Positions 11,097 to 21,618 of a DNA stretch of 64,000 nt are shown piece after piece (the stretch's first letter is position 1; each line of letters opens with the position of its first letter). The translations under genes and the position numbers were made by a program. The stretch lies in assembly GCA_030035585.1 (NCBI GenBank), contig CM057472.1, positions 93,183,601 through 93,247,600 on the forward strand, read 5' to 3'. The stretch is from Dugong dugon. Lineage: Eukaryota > Chordata > Mammalia > Sirenia > Dugongidae. The notes under the pieces are model-generated. The model did no database searches and was not told the DNA's origin. It saw only the letters and a list, made by a program, of their open reading frames with translations.

Positions 11097-13258
11097 TTTG
11101 TTGTTCTTAGGTGCCATAGAGTCAGTTCCGACTCATAGTGACACTATGTACAACAGAACGAAACACTGCCTGGTCCTGCGCCATCCTCAACATCTTTGCT
11201 TTGTTTGAACCCATTGGTGCAGGCCATTGTGTCGATCCGTCTCGTTCAGGAACTTCCTCTTTTTCACTAAACCTCTACTTTACCAAGTTATGACGTCCTT
11301 CTCCAGGTACTGGTCCCTCCTGTAACAAATTCAAAATACGTGAGACAAAGTCTTTCCATCCTTGTTTCTGAGAATCATTCAACTGTACATCTTCCAAGAC
11401 AGATTTGTTCATTCTCTGTCAGCCTATGGTATATTCTATATTCTTCGCCAACACCATAATTCAAAGGCATCAATTCTTCTTCAGTCTTCCATATTCATTG
11501 TCCAGCTTTGGACTCTATATGAGGTGATTGAAAATACCATGGCTTGGATCAGGTACAGATTAGTCCTCAGAGTGACATCTTTGCTTTTTTAACACTTTAA
11601 TGAGGTCTTTTGCAGCAGATTTGCCCAATGCAATACGTCATTTGATTTCTTGACTGCTGCTTCCATGGGTGTTGATTTTGGATCCAAGTAAAATGAAACC
11701 ATTTACAACTTCCATCTTTTCCCCATTTATGATGATGTTCTTACTGGTCCAGTTGTGAGGATTTTTGTTTTCTTTATGTTGAAGTATAATCCATACTGAA
11801 GGCTGTAGTCTTTGATCTTCATGAGTAAGTGCCTCAAGTCCTCTTCACTTTCAGCAAGTAAGGTTATATTATCTGCATGTTGCAGGTTCTTAATGAGTCT
11901 TCCTTCAATCTTGATGTCCCATTCTTCTTCCTATAGTCCAGCTTCTCAGATTATTTGCTTAGCACACAGATTGAAGAAGTATGGTGAAAGGATACAACCC
12001 TGATGCACACCTTTCCTGACTTTAAACCATGCAGCGTTCCCTTGCTCTGTTTGAAGGACTGCGTCTTGGTCTATGTACAGGTTCTGAATAAACAGAATTA
12101 AGTGTTATGGAATTCCCATTCTTGGCAATGTTATACATAATTTGTTATGATCCACACTGTTGAATGCCTTTGAAGAGTCTATAAAACACAGGTAAATACC
12201 TTTCTAGGTTTCATTGCTTTCAGCCAAGATCCATCTGACATCAGCAATGACATCTCTCATTCCAAGTCTGCTTCTGAATCTGGCTTGAATTTCTAGCAGT
12301 TCTCTGTAGATGTACTGCTACAACCGTTTTTGAATTATCTTCAGCAAAATTTTTCTGAAGATAATATTAATGATGTTGTTAGATAATTTACTCATTCAGT
12401 TTGATCACCTTTTTTTAGAATGGGCACAGATATGGATCTCTTCCAGTCAGTTGGTCAGATAGCTGTCTTCCAAATTTTTTGACAGAGAGGAATGAGTGTT
12501 TCCAGTGTTGCATTCGTTTGTTGAAATATCTCAGTTGGTATGCCATCAATTTCGGGAGCCGGATTTTTGGCCAATGTCTTCAGTGCAGTTTGGATTTCTC
12601 CCTTCAGTACCATCAGTTCTTGATCATATGCTACCTCCTGAAATGGCTGAAGGTTGACCAACTGTTTTTGGTACAGTGACTCTGTGCATTCCTTCCATCT
12701 TTAGATGCTTCCTGAGTCATTCAATAGTTTGCCCATAGAATCCTTCAGTATTGCAACTTGAGGCTTGAATTTTGTCTTCAGTGCTTTCAGCTTGAGAAAT
12801 GCTGAGTGTCTTCTCTTTTGGTTTTCTAACTCCAGGTCTTTGCACACATCATTATAATACTTTGTCTTCTCAAACTGCGCTTCTATTGAAACAGTCTATT
12901 CAGCTTTTTTACGTCATCATTTCTTCCATTTGCTTTAGCTACTCCATGTTCAAGATGAAGTGTATGACATCCATTTTGGTCTTTTCTTTCTTTCTTTCTT
13001 TTTAATGTCCTTTTGCTTTTTCATGTATGATGTCCTTGATGTTATCCCACAGCTCTTCTGCTTTTCACTCATTAGTATTCAACGCATCAAATCTATTCTT
13101 GAGATGGTCTTGAAATTCTGGTGGACACTCAAGGTTGTATTTTGGCTCTCATGGACTTTAATTTTCTTTAGCTTCAGCTTGAACTTGTATATGAGCAGTT
13201 GATGGTCTGTTCCACAGTCAGCCCCTGGCCTTTTTCTGACTGATGATATTGAGCTTAT
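11097..13258 (-). mobile_element. RTE (BovB-clade) LINE, antisense, 5'-truncated
   Basis: The 3' end lies on the left: the complement ttgttcttaggtgccatag .. gactcatagtgac .. aacgaaacactgcctggtcc. The element then runs through the C-terminal region, the reverse transcriptase and part of the endonuclease. It stops where the sense copy has its post-endonuclease sequence (tgatgatattgagctt at about 13243-13258). A minus-strand frame at 12455-12661 still encodes a recognisable RT piece, with AYDQELMVLKGE and the DGIPTEIF motif. Stops and frameshifts break all other parts. About 2.2 kb of an element that is ~3.2 kb when complete (compare 15654-18854). Confidence 0.9.
12455..12661 (-). pseudogene. 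RTE reverse transcriptase fragment
   Basis: This 68-residue frame contains the N-terminal RT signature DGIPTEIF (around residues 39-46) and the following PLCQKIWKTAI, shared in kind with the sense RTE at 17212-17403. It stops soon after, so no functional enzyme is encoded. A relic of the 11097-13258 element. Confidence 0.8.
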
Positions 13259-13573
13259 ATCTTATTTAATATAATGTAATATGGGAGTGATTAGATTGAC
13301 TTAAAATATATGTTCATGTTTTAAAAATAGAACATTTGATGACACTTAAATTTAAATGATTTTCCTGTGACTTATGGAGAAAATAAGAATAAAATATACA
13401 ATACTTTTAGCATTTTTTCCATATTTCCTTCTGTGGATTTATAAAGCACATCATAGAACTAACACCTCTTAGGCATTTGTAAAGATTGAGACAGGGAAAA
13501 AAGCTAAGTCATACACATTTCTAGTTATCAGAGCAGTTAAGATCATTAAATCTGCAGTTTATTGCTTATAAAA

Positions 13574-13772
13574 TACCAGATCAGTTGCTGCAGAGCTGAT
13601 TCCAACTCATGGTAACCCCCATGTGTTTTAGAGTAGATTACACTCCACAGGGTTTTCAATTGCCGTGATCTTTCAGAATAGATGGCCAGCCCTTTCTTCC
13701 AAGATGTTTCTGGATGGATTTGAATGCCAATCTTTGATTTAGTAGACAAGTGCTTATAGATTTGCATCACCA
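13574..13772 (-). mobile_element. AfroSINE, class b
   Basis: Complement order: gttgctgcagagctgattcc, caactcatggtaacccccat, acactccacagggttttcaa, ttcttccaagatgtttctgg, then a degraded head ending near gcatcacc. Nearly full length but diverged. Confidence 0.8.
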
Positions 13773-14590
13773 TGAATATTCATAACTAAAAGAGTTCTTT
13801 AGAGAAAATCTGGTTTAATCCCCACAATTGAAGACACAATTATGTCACAACAGAACTGTCAGAGATCTTAGTGCTGACTAGTTGCAGGACCCAAACCACA
13901 ATACACACAATACACCACAAAGTTTACAATAATGTTGCCTAACAATGTATTGATAAAATTAGATTTAGTACATATATCAAGGGCCTAATAAAATTATAAA
14001 AGCCTATATATATGTAAATTAAATACAAGCAAATAACATTAAAACTTAAAGTAACAATCTTAGTTTAACATGATAGATGATTTTTTTTCTGAAATTAAAT
14101 GCCTCTCACAACTTGAACGTAGTAGTGAACTTGTTTGGTCTTTAATGTAATGTACTTTGTGATGATCTCAGTTGGATAGCTACTTCCATCTATACAAACT
14201 TCCCTAAAAATACTATTCATAAAGCATGGGTTGGTGCATATGGGCTACAGTTGGTGCGATGGTATCATTTCTGGGTTTGAGTTTCCTAAATTTATTTCCA
14301 TTTACTTGCAATAATAAGTCACACATTACTCTACAAAATTTGGACCTGTCCCAAATTTTGTGGTCCATAAAGCTTACATAATTTAAAGAGCCCTCTAAAA
14401 TACTGGAAAATTCTAACGAAAAATTAGATTAAAAATATTTTTAGAATTAGCAAAGAAATCGCTACCATTTACAAATTTGCAAAATGCTGGCAAGTCTCAC
14501 AAATACGAAAATCTATAAAACAGCATACCTTGTTTATTCATTAAGCTATTAAGCTCCTGATGCACTAAAAAAAAAAAAAAAGAAAAAATA
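13773..14590. other. AT-rich DNA, nothing recognised
   Basis: No gene. An A-run at about 14567-14580 borders the next SINE and probably belongs to its tail. Confidence 0.5.
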
Positions 14591-14781
14591 TTGTCATCAA
14601 GTCATTTCCAACTCACAGTGACTCTATAGGACAGAGTAGAACTGACTCATTGGGTTTCCAAGGCTATAATCTTTAAGGAAGCAGTCTGCCACATCATTCT
14701 TCTAAGAAGTGACTTGTGGGTTCAAAGCACCGACCTTTAGGTTACCAGCCAAGTAATTAACTGCTGCGCCACAAGGGCTCT
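14591..14781 (-). mobile_element. AfroSINE, class with inserted block (class c)
   Basis: The complement tail gtcatcaagtcatttccaac, then tctataggacagagtagaac, is followed by ggctataatctttaaggaag and cagtctgccacatcattctt, an extra block absent from the short class. The tRNA-like head complement ends in cgccacaagggctc. Confidence 0.85.
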
Positions 14782-15204
14782 TGCACTACAAATACATATA
14801 TTAAATTAATTTAAAATCAAAGCATACAGAAGAGCAATTTAAATGCATTTTAAATTATTGCTGCATTATACAGAGCTACATATTTTTATAATATGATTAC
14901 TTTTATGCTGCATTCATTGACTTATTGATGACTCTGTAGGAGTTTTTGTCATTGGCACACTTATTTCTTCAGGTTATTTCGTAGTATAGCTGGAAATTTT
15001 GCATCTTTTTGTGTCTGAAACTGCCAGACTTCGACAAGAATTCCAAAATAACAACAAAGCTCACATGACTTCCCTCTTAATTCACTTTTTCAGCTCCCCT
15101 CTTCCCTAAAAAAAAAAAAAAAAAAAAAAAACTTTTACAATTATGAGATCAATTTAATTGTATTAAATGTACCTAGTCAATTTTGAATTAGTAACATGCA
15201 ACAT

Positions 15205-15430
15205 TTCCTATTAAATATAAGCTACTTGAGAGCAAAGATGTTATCTTTCCTATCTGCCTCATTTCTTTTCCTCTGCTTCACATAGGGACATGTGCACAAT
15301 AAGAAACTGTTTATTTTATATATTAACAAATATGTTCTAATGTTCCACAGTTTGTGCTAGATGTTGGGGATATAGATTTGAGTATATAAATACAGTCCAT
15401 TCACTCTTACAATTTATACTCTTACAGATG
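15205..15430 (+). repeat. L2-like remnant
   Basis: atataagctacttgagagca and aagatgttatctttcc match the L2 3'-end motif order, followed by a gtgctagatgttgggg stretch often found in old LINE remnants. An A-run at about 15109-15130 lies just to the left. Confidence 0.4.
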
Positions 15431-15641
15431 CCATGGATGCACTAAGAAGGGCATCCTTTAGAAGGAGAGGCTCATTTAGAAGAGGATATTTTAGAGAGAT
15501 GTCCTAAACTGAGATTAAAAAAAGAAGATGAAGGTAAGAGATCCAAGAAAATGGAGAAAACATGTATTCTTGAAAAGGGAACCACCTGTAAAAGAAGATA
15601 CAACATAAAATGACATGCACTAAGTGAATTCAGAAAGTGGT

Positions 15642-15653
15642 AGACATCTGTGC
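15642..15653 (+). repeat. Target-site duplication, left copy
   Basis: The 12-mer agacatctgtgc occurs here and again at 18855-18866, exactly flanking the sense RTE element. Confidence 0.85.
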
Positions 15654-16039
15654 CACTACTTGTCTGTCAGTTTGTCATACTGTGGTGGATTGCGTGTTGC
15701 TGTGATGCTAGAAGCTATGCCATCAATATTTCAAATACTAACAGGGTCACCCATGGTGGATGAGTTTCAGTGAAGCTTCCGGACTAAGACAGACTAGGAA
15801 AAGGGACCTGACAGTCTATTTCTGAAAAAATTGGCCAGTGAAAATTTTCTGAATAGTATCAGAACGTTGTCTGATAAAATGCTGGAAGTTGAGCACCTCA
15901 GGTTGGAAGGAACTCAAAATACTGCTGGGGAAGAGCTGCCTCCTCAAAGTAGAGTTGATCTTAATGATACAAATGGAGTAAAGTTTTAGGGACCTTCATT
16001 TATTGATGTGGCATGACTCAAAATGAGAAGAAACAGCTG

Positions 16040-16790
16040 TGAACATCCACTCGTAATCAGAATGTGGAATGTACGAAGTATGAATCTAGGAAAAATTGGA
16101 AGTCATCAAAAATAAAATGGAATGCATAAAAATCGATACACTAGGCATTAGTAGCAGATATGGACTGATATTGGCCATTTTGAATCAGACAATCATGTGG
16201 TCTACTCAGGGGAATGACAAATTGAAGAGGAAGGGGATCACATCCATCTTAAAAAAGAATGTTTCAAGGTCTACCCTGAAGTACAAAACTGTAAGTGTCA
16301 GGACTATAACCATATACCTAAAGGAAGACCAGTTAATAAGACCATTATTCAAATTAATGTACCAACCACTAATGCCAAAGATGAAGAAATTAAAGATTTT
16401 TATCAACCTCTACAGTCTGAAATTGATCAAACATACAATCAAGATGTATTGATAATTACTGGTAATTGGAATTTCAAAATTGGAAACAAAGAAGAAGGAT
16501 CACTACTTGGAAAATATGACCTTGGGGACAGAAACAACTCCAGAAATCAAATAATAAAATTTTGCAAGGCCAACAACTTCTTCATTACAAATACATTTTT
16601 CAACAACATAAAAGATGACTCTACACATGGACCTCACTGGATGGAATACACAAGAATCAAATCAACTACATCTGTGGAAAAAGATAATAAAGAAGCTCAA
16701 TATCATCCATCAGAAAAAGGTCAGGGGCCTACTGTAGAACATACCATCAATTGCTCATAAGCAAGTTCAAGGTGAAGCTGAACTATATCC
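16040..16790 (+). pseudogene. RTE apurinic-like endonuclease, broken
   Basis: This is the N-terminal endonuclease of the RTE polyprotein, which normally nicks the target DNA to prime reverse transcription. Open pieces lie at 16096-16452 and 16449-16760. The region ITGNWNFKIGNKEEGSLLGK corresponds to the family's GDWN motif, but the catalytic Asp is Asn here (codon 16464-16466). Further on, in another frame, the C-terminal DH-type motif reads TYH, with Tyr (codon 16742-16744) in place of the expected Asp. Frameshifts and stops separate these parts. Two altered active-site positions plus shifts make it a dead copy. Confidence 0.8.
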
Positions 16791-17199
16791 CTCCTTGAGT
16801 ATATACCACCTGAATTTAGGATCTCAAGGATAAATTTGACACGTTGAACATTAATGTCTGAAGACCACAAGAGTTGTGGGATGACATCAAGGAGATCATA
16901 TATGAAGAAAGCAGAGGGTCATTTAAAAAATGAGAAAGAAAGGAAAAACCCAAATGGATATCAGAAGAGACATTGAAACTTGCCCTTGAACATAGAGCAA
17001 CTAAAACAAATGCAAGAAATGATGAAGTAAAAACACTGAACAGAAAATTTCAAAAGGAATTCAAGAACACAAAGTATTTCAGTGAAATGTGCAAAGACCT
17101 CGAGTTAGAAAGCTAAAAGGCAAGACACGCTCATCATTTCTCAAGCTGAAATAACTGAAGAAAAAATTCAAGCCATGAATTGACATACTGAAGGATTCT

Positions 17200-18366
17200 C
17201 CAGGGAAAATATTGAATGATGTAGTAAGCATCAATAAAAAAAGAAAGAATTCACAGTCACTGTGCATTGACATTCAACCATTTCAGGATGCAGCGTATGA
17301 TCAAGAACTGATAATGCTGCAGGAAGAAGTGCAAGCTGCATTGAAGTCACTGGCAAGAAAAAAGGCTTCCGGAATTGACGGAATACCAATCGACATGTTT
17401 TAATAAACAAATACAGCGTTGGAGGTGCTCAGTCATCTGTGCCAAGAAAGTTAGAAGACAGCTACCTGGCCAATTGACTGGAAGAGATCCATGTGTGTCC
17501 ATTCCAAAGAAAGGTGATCCAACAGAATGAGGAAATTACTGAACACTATCATTAATATCACACACAAGTAAAATTTTGCAGATCATTCAAAAGCAGGTGC
17601 AGCACTACATCAATGGGGAATTGCCAGAAATTCAAGGCAGATTCAGAAGAAGACATGCAAAGAGGGATATCACTGCTGATGTCAGATGGATCTTGGCTGA
17701 AAGCGGAGAATACCAGAAACATGTTTACCTGTGTTTTATTGGCTATGCAAAGGCATTCAACTGTGTGGATCATAACAAATTATGGATAACATTGCGACGA
17801 ATGGGAAATCTAAAAAACTTTATAGTGCTCATGAGGAACTTGTACATAAATCAAGAGGTAGTCATCAGAAGAGAACAAGAGGATACTGTGTGGTTTAAAA
17901 TCAGGAAAGTTGTATGTCAGGGTTGTATCCTTTCACCATACTTATTCGATCTGTATGCTGAGCAAATAATCCAAGAATCTGAACTATATGAAGAAGAACA
18001 CATCATCTGGATTGGAGGAAGATTCATTAACTGCAATATGCAGATGATACAACTTTGCTTGATGAAAGCAATGAAGACTTAAAGCACTTATTGATGAAAA
18101 TCAAAGAATATAGCCTTCAGTATGGATTAAACTTTAACATAAAGAAAACAAAAATCCTCACAACTCGACCAATAAGCAACATCATGATAAATGGAGAAAA
18201 GATTGAAGTTGTCAAGGATTTCATTTTACTTGGCTCCAAAATCAATGCCCATGGAAGTAAACCCAAAACTAAATCAAAAGCATCATCCTACGAAAGTAGC
18301 AGCCAAGAAATCAAACCACGTTCTTCATTGGGCAATCTACTGCAAAAGACCTCTTTAATATGTTAA
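17200..18366 (+). pseudogene. RTE reverse transcriptase, broken
   Basis: Copies element RNA into DNA in live relatives. Visible motifs are the N-terminal SGIDGIPIDMF (about 17368-17403), DVRWILAESGEYQKHVYLCF and YAKAFNCVDHNKLW in the frame 17576-18082, then CQGCILSPYLFDLYAEQI. The catalytic YADD box is encoded at 18037-18048, but in a different frame from the preceding domain. Compared with the copy at 56371-56403, four bases (tgac) are missing just before it. Downstream, DESNEDLKHLLMKIKEYSLQ (from 18061) continues in the YADD frame to 18366. A stop at 17401 and other shifts break the rest. Confidence 0.85.
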
Positions 18367-18454
18367 AAGGCAATGTTGTCACCTTGAGGACTAACATGCA
18401 CCTGACCCAAGCCGTGGTATTTTCAATCGCTCCATATGCATGTGAAAGCTAGAC

Positions 18455-18740
18455 AATGGATAAGGAAGACCAAAGAGTAATAGATGTCTTTGAATTATGG
18501 TGTAGGCAAAGAATATCGAATATAGCATGGACTGCCAGAAGAACAAACAAAGCTATCTTGGAAAAAGAACAGCCAGAATGCTCCTTAGAAGCGAGGAGGC
18601 CAGACTTCGTCTCATTTACTTTGGACATGTTATCAGGATGGACCAGTCCCTGGAGAAGGATATCATGCTTGGTAAAGCAGAGGGTCAGCGAAAGAGAGAA
18701 AGACTATCAGTGGGATGAACTGACACAGTGGCTGCAATGA
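18455..18740 (+). pseudogene. RTE C-terminal region, broken
   Basis: Two overlapping frames (18456-18740 and 18527-18718) share the end of the polyprotein: FELWCRQRISNIAWTARRTN in one, RLIYFGHVIRMDQSLEKDIM in the other. The family normally has both in one frame, so a shift lies between about 18580 and 18620. The same segment recurs at 45292-45489, 46390-46700 and 56780-57050. Confidence 0.8.
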
Positions 18741-18854
18741 TGAACTAAGCCATAGCACTGATTGTGAGGATGGCGTAGGACGGGACAGTGTTTCGTTCAG
18801 TTGTACATAGCGGGGCTATGAGTCAGAACCAACTCTAGGGCATGTAACAACAAC

Positions 18855-18866
18855 AGACATCTGTGC
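18855..18866 (+). repeat. Target-site duplication, right copy
   Basis: Second copy of agacatctgtgc, directly after the (caa)n tail of the RTE. Confidence 0.85.
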
Positions 18867-18918
18867 ATATAAAGTCTGGGAAAGGGAGACAAATCAGAAT
18901 AGATTATTGATCAGAGCC

Positions 18919-19125
18919 ACCAAACCAATTTCTGTGAAGTCAGTTACAACTCATGGAGACACCATATGTGTCAGAGTAGAATTTTACTCTATAGGATTTT
19001 CAATGGCTGATTTTTCTGAAGTAGACCACCAGGTCTTTCTTCCAAGTTTCCTCTGAATGGACTCAAATCTCTAACTTTCAGGTCATAGCTGAGAGCATTA
19101 ACCATTTACACCACCCAGGGACTCC
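18919..19125 (-). mobile_element. AfroSINE, class b, near full length
   Basis: Complement order: accaaaccaatttctgtgaa, aactcatggagacaccatat, gtcagagtagaattttactc, ggattttcaatggctgattt, tctgaagtagaccaccaggt, then the head complement ending ttacaccacccagggactcc. One of the best copies of this class here. Confidence 0.9.
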
Positions 19126-19329
19126 CTTGACCACAGCTAGTGTGGGCTAAACTGTATGCCCTGGCACGAACAGCTAGGTTGTTGTTTTCTCCTAATTCAC
19201 CAGAACATTATATCTGTGACTGTGATGGAATAAGATCTAAACAAGACCCCTCCATAAACATATCTGAGAGTAGACAAAATCAATAAAACTGTGCAAATCA
19301 CAAAAAAACAACCAAACACCCCTCTCCTA

Positions 19330-20480
19330 GCCAAGCTGAGTGACGGTCTTGTATTTTTTACCAATTAGAACTTCAGCCCTCTTTGGTTCCTCCAATCTCT
19401 TAGATTAATTATTCAGATACCATGTCTGAGATAAAGAACTCAATTTGGCCTTTGTCTTTGGTCCCAGAGAGATAATCCTAGGAGTTTCCTGAGTAAGGAA
19501 GGTACCTTTATTATCTAAAACCACTAGACAAAGCCTGAAAATCTATGTAAATGAGTTGGCAGCTGCCAGGCCACAAAGACCACCTGATTAGCTAATCTCA
19601 GGAAGAGAGTGGGACATGATTTAATTAATCATGCATATTCAGTAAGATCCCAATCTTAATTATGCAACATAGCTTCAATCATGACTGTGCAGTGAAGCCA
19701 ATAATGTTCTGAACACGGAAGTTCTGAGAGCTTACTGGTTGGTGAAAGACTCTTTGAAACACATAAGATCTGTACTGGAAACCCTCTCAGATCTCATCTT
19801 ATGTGTCTCTTCATTTGTATCATTTTTGATATAAGAAATCTGTAATAACAAGTATAGTACTCTCTGTGAGTGCTGTGAATTGTTCCTGCAAAATATAGAA
19901 ACTGAAGTAATAATGGGAGCCAGCAGATAAAAGTGAGGGAGCCCAGGGGAGACCCCCAAGCTTGCAACTGGTACCCTGAAAGAATAGTGGGAAAACCCCA
20001 ACTTTGTGGCAAGCATGTTAAAAGTAAGGATGTTGTGTAGACTCTTACGCTGTAGCTGGCATCTGCATTTTGGCAGTGTAAAATGCGGTATCCTTTTAGC
20101 TTGTGAGATCTGATCTAGCTCCAGGTGACTAGGGTCAGAGAAAGAAATGTTACTTGGGTGGCTTGTGTCAGAACTGAACAGGAAAGTGACAAGTGGAGAT
20201 TTGTTATATACTCTCGTTGGGAACAGAATAGTGGGATTCTGAGATTTCCACACGAAGCATTTGACCTGTGAAGATTGATTTATTATTCTCCTTGAACCAT
20301 GCCACCATGTTATCTGTGCTTTCTGACAGCACTCAATCCAGAGACAACCCCTGCTTCCTGCAGCCCTTCCCAAATCACCTACGAGAAACTCATCCTAACA
20401 CCCCCTTACAGAGACACATGATTATTCCCATGGAATGACACCTCTCTTGCCAGGAGTAATAGAACCATCTTTGTTTAACT
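19330..20480 (+). mobile_element. Probable ancient LTR/ERV-derived segment, family uncertain
   Basis: The stretch resembles an old mammalian LTR: ttaattaatcatgcatattc, gttctgagagcttactggtt, then tgtctcttcatttgtatc, gtatagtactctctgtgagt and gagatctgatctagctcc in the order I recall. A minus-strand frame of 213 codons crosses it (19732-20373) but has no domain I know. No retroviral gene is visible. Confidence 0.4.
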
Positions 20481-21350
20481 ATAGCTGTGTTTCTGGTAGT
20501 CTTTGGCTAGTGATTATCAAAATTCTCAGACTCAGTGACTGGTAAGTCTGGAAGTGAGTGGTTAGATATTTCAGAGTCAGTATACAATAGAAGTTAGTCA
20601 AATAGATATGGGATTGAATACCAGTCCTGTAACTCCTTTGGAAGCCTGACATTTATTTCCATTGGTCTTAAAGACCTCAAAATGAAAGCAATGATCTGAG
20701 AAAATTAAAAACACTTATTTAAATGACAAAGCTACAGTTACAGTAAAAATAAGGAGCATGAATATGACAGATGGCTGAGAATTAAAGCCTCACAAGGTAA
20801 GTAACTTATTTTCATTTAAAGCTTATAGATTTTAAACTGTTTTTGATGGTGGCCCCTGCAATATTATGTGTATTCTTTCCAGAAATAGATTTAACATAGA
20901 ACATTAGAATAATAAGAAAAAAATAAACATTACATTCATGATCAGAAGAGGTAGAGAAAAGGGTATTTAAAAGATAGAACCATAAAACCACACTGACTTC
21001 CTTAGAAAGTAACAAAAGACATTAGGGACATACATTTCAAAGAGAAAGGATAATTCCGTGGGCTTAATATTTTGGAACTCTTAGATCTGCCAAGTGTTTT
21101 AACTAAATTATTTTCTATAGTCCCTCTCTAAATTCTTTTAGAGACCAACGTTTAAATATTAGCCCTTCACAAGAAGTGAACACCAGTTGATAAAGGCTTA
21201 ATACACAGAAAGATTGTCAGGAGACATTTGATATCAACTCTCAGCCAATAATTGCCCAGTTATTTAGGTTAGGATGGCAGTGATATTTCAGTTGTACAAT
21301 TCTTCCTTGCAGAAGCCCAGATTTGATTCCAGTCAATGAACCTCATGCAC
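20481..21350. other. Unique AT-rich DNA
   Basis: No supportable gene or repeat. Confidence 0.5.
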
Positions 21351-21618
21351 AGCCACCACCTGTCTGTCACTGGAGGTTTGCGTGTTGGTATGATGCTGAG
21401 CAGGTTTCAACTGAGCTTCCAGACTCAGATGAACTGAGAAGAAAGGCCAGGAAATCTACTTCTGAAAATCAGCCAGTGAAAACCCTATGGATAACAAGAG
21501 TCTGAACCACAACCAGTCCTGGGGATGGTGCAGAACTAGGCATCATTTAGTTCCAATGTGCGTGGGTTGCCATGAGTCAGGGGCCAATTTGACAGCAGGA
21601 AACTCCAACCACCAACAA
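21351..21618 (+). mobile_element. Non-autonomous RTE derivative (5' end joined to 3' tail)
   Basis: The left part resembles the 5' end of the complete RTE: cacctgtctgtcac, gcgtgttggtatgatgctga, gagcttccagactcagatga and tctacttctgaaaatcagcc, against 15656-15840. It then passes within about 60 bases to the RTE 3' end: agtcctggggatggtgcaga, then gggttgccatgagtcagg and a caaccaccaacaa tail. About 2.9 kb of the coding body is absent. It has no tRNA-like head, so it differs from the SINEs. It could be a defined small family or a single deleted copy. Confidence 0.75.

Larger units (their letters stand above)
15654..18854 (+). mobile_element. RTE (BovB-clade) LINE, nearly complete
   Basis: At about 3.2 kb this is the most complete transposon in the window. 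The 5' non-coding part (15654-16040) starts cactacttgtctgtcag. The endonuclease region follows (about 16040-16790), then a linker, the reverse transcriptase (about 17200-18100), a C-terminal region (to about 18740) and a 3' tail. The tail has gggacagtgtttcgttc, then ggggctatgagtcagaacca and a (caa)n end. Twelve-base target-site duplications flank it. The frame is broken by several stops and shifts, and key endonuclease residues are altered, so it cannot move itself. The RTE/BovB assignment rests on endonuclease and RT motif order recalled from the family. Confidence 0.92.

Noticed and set aside
12455..12661. Open RT-like frame, considered as a functional gene
   Set aside because: Only 68 codons remain and both sides are broken; it belongs to a truncated RTE.
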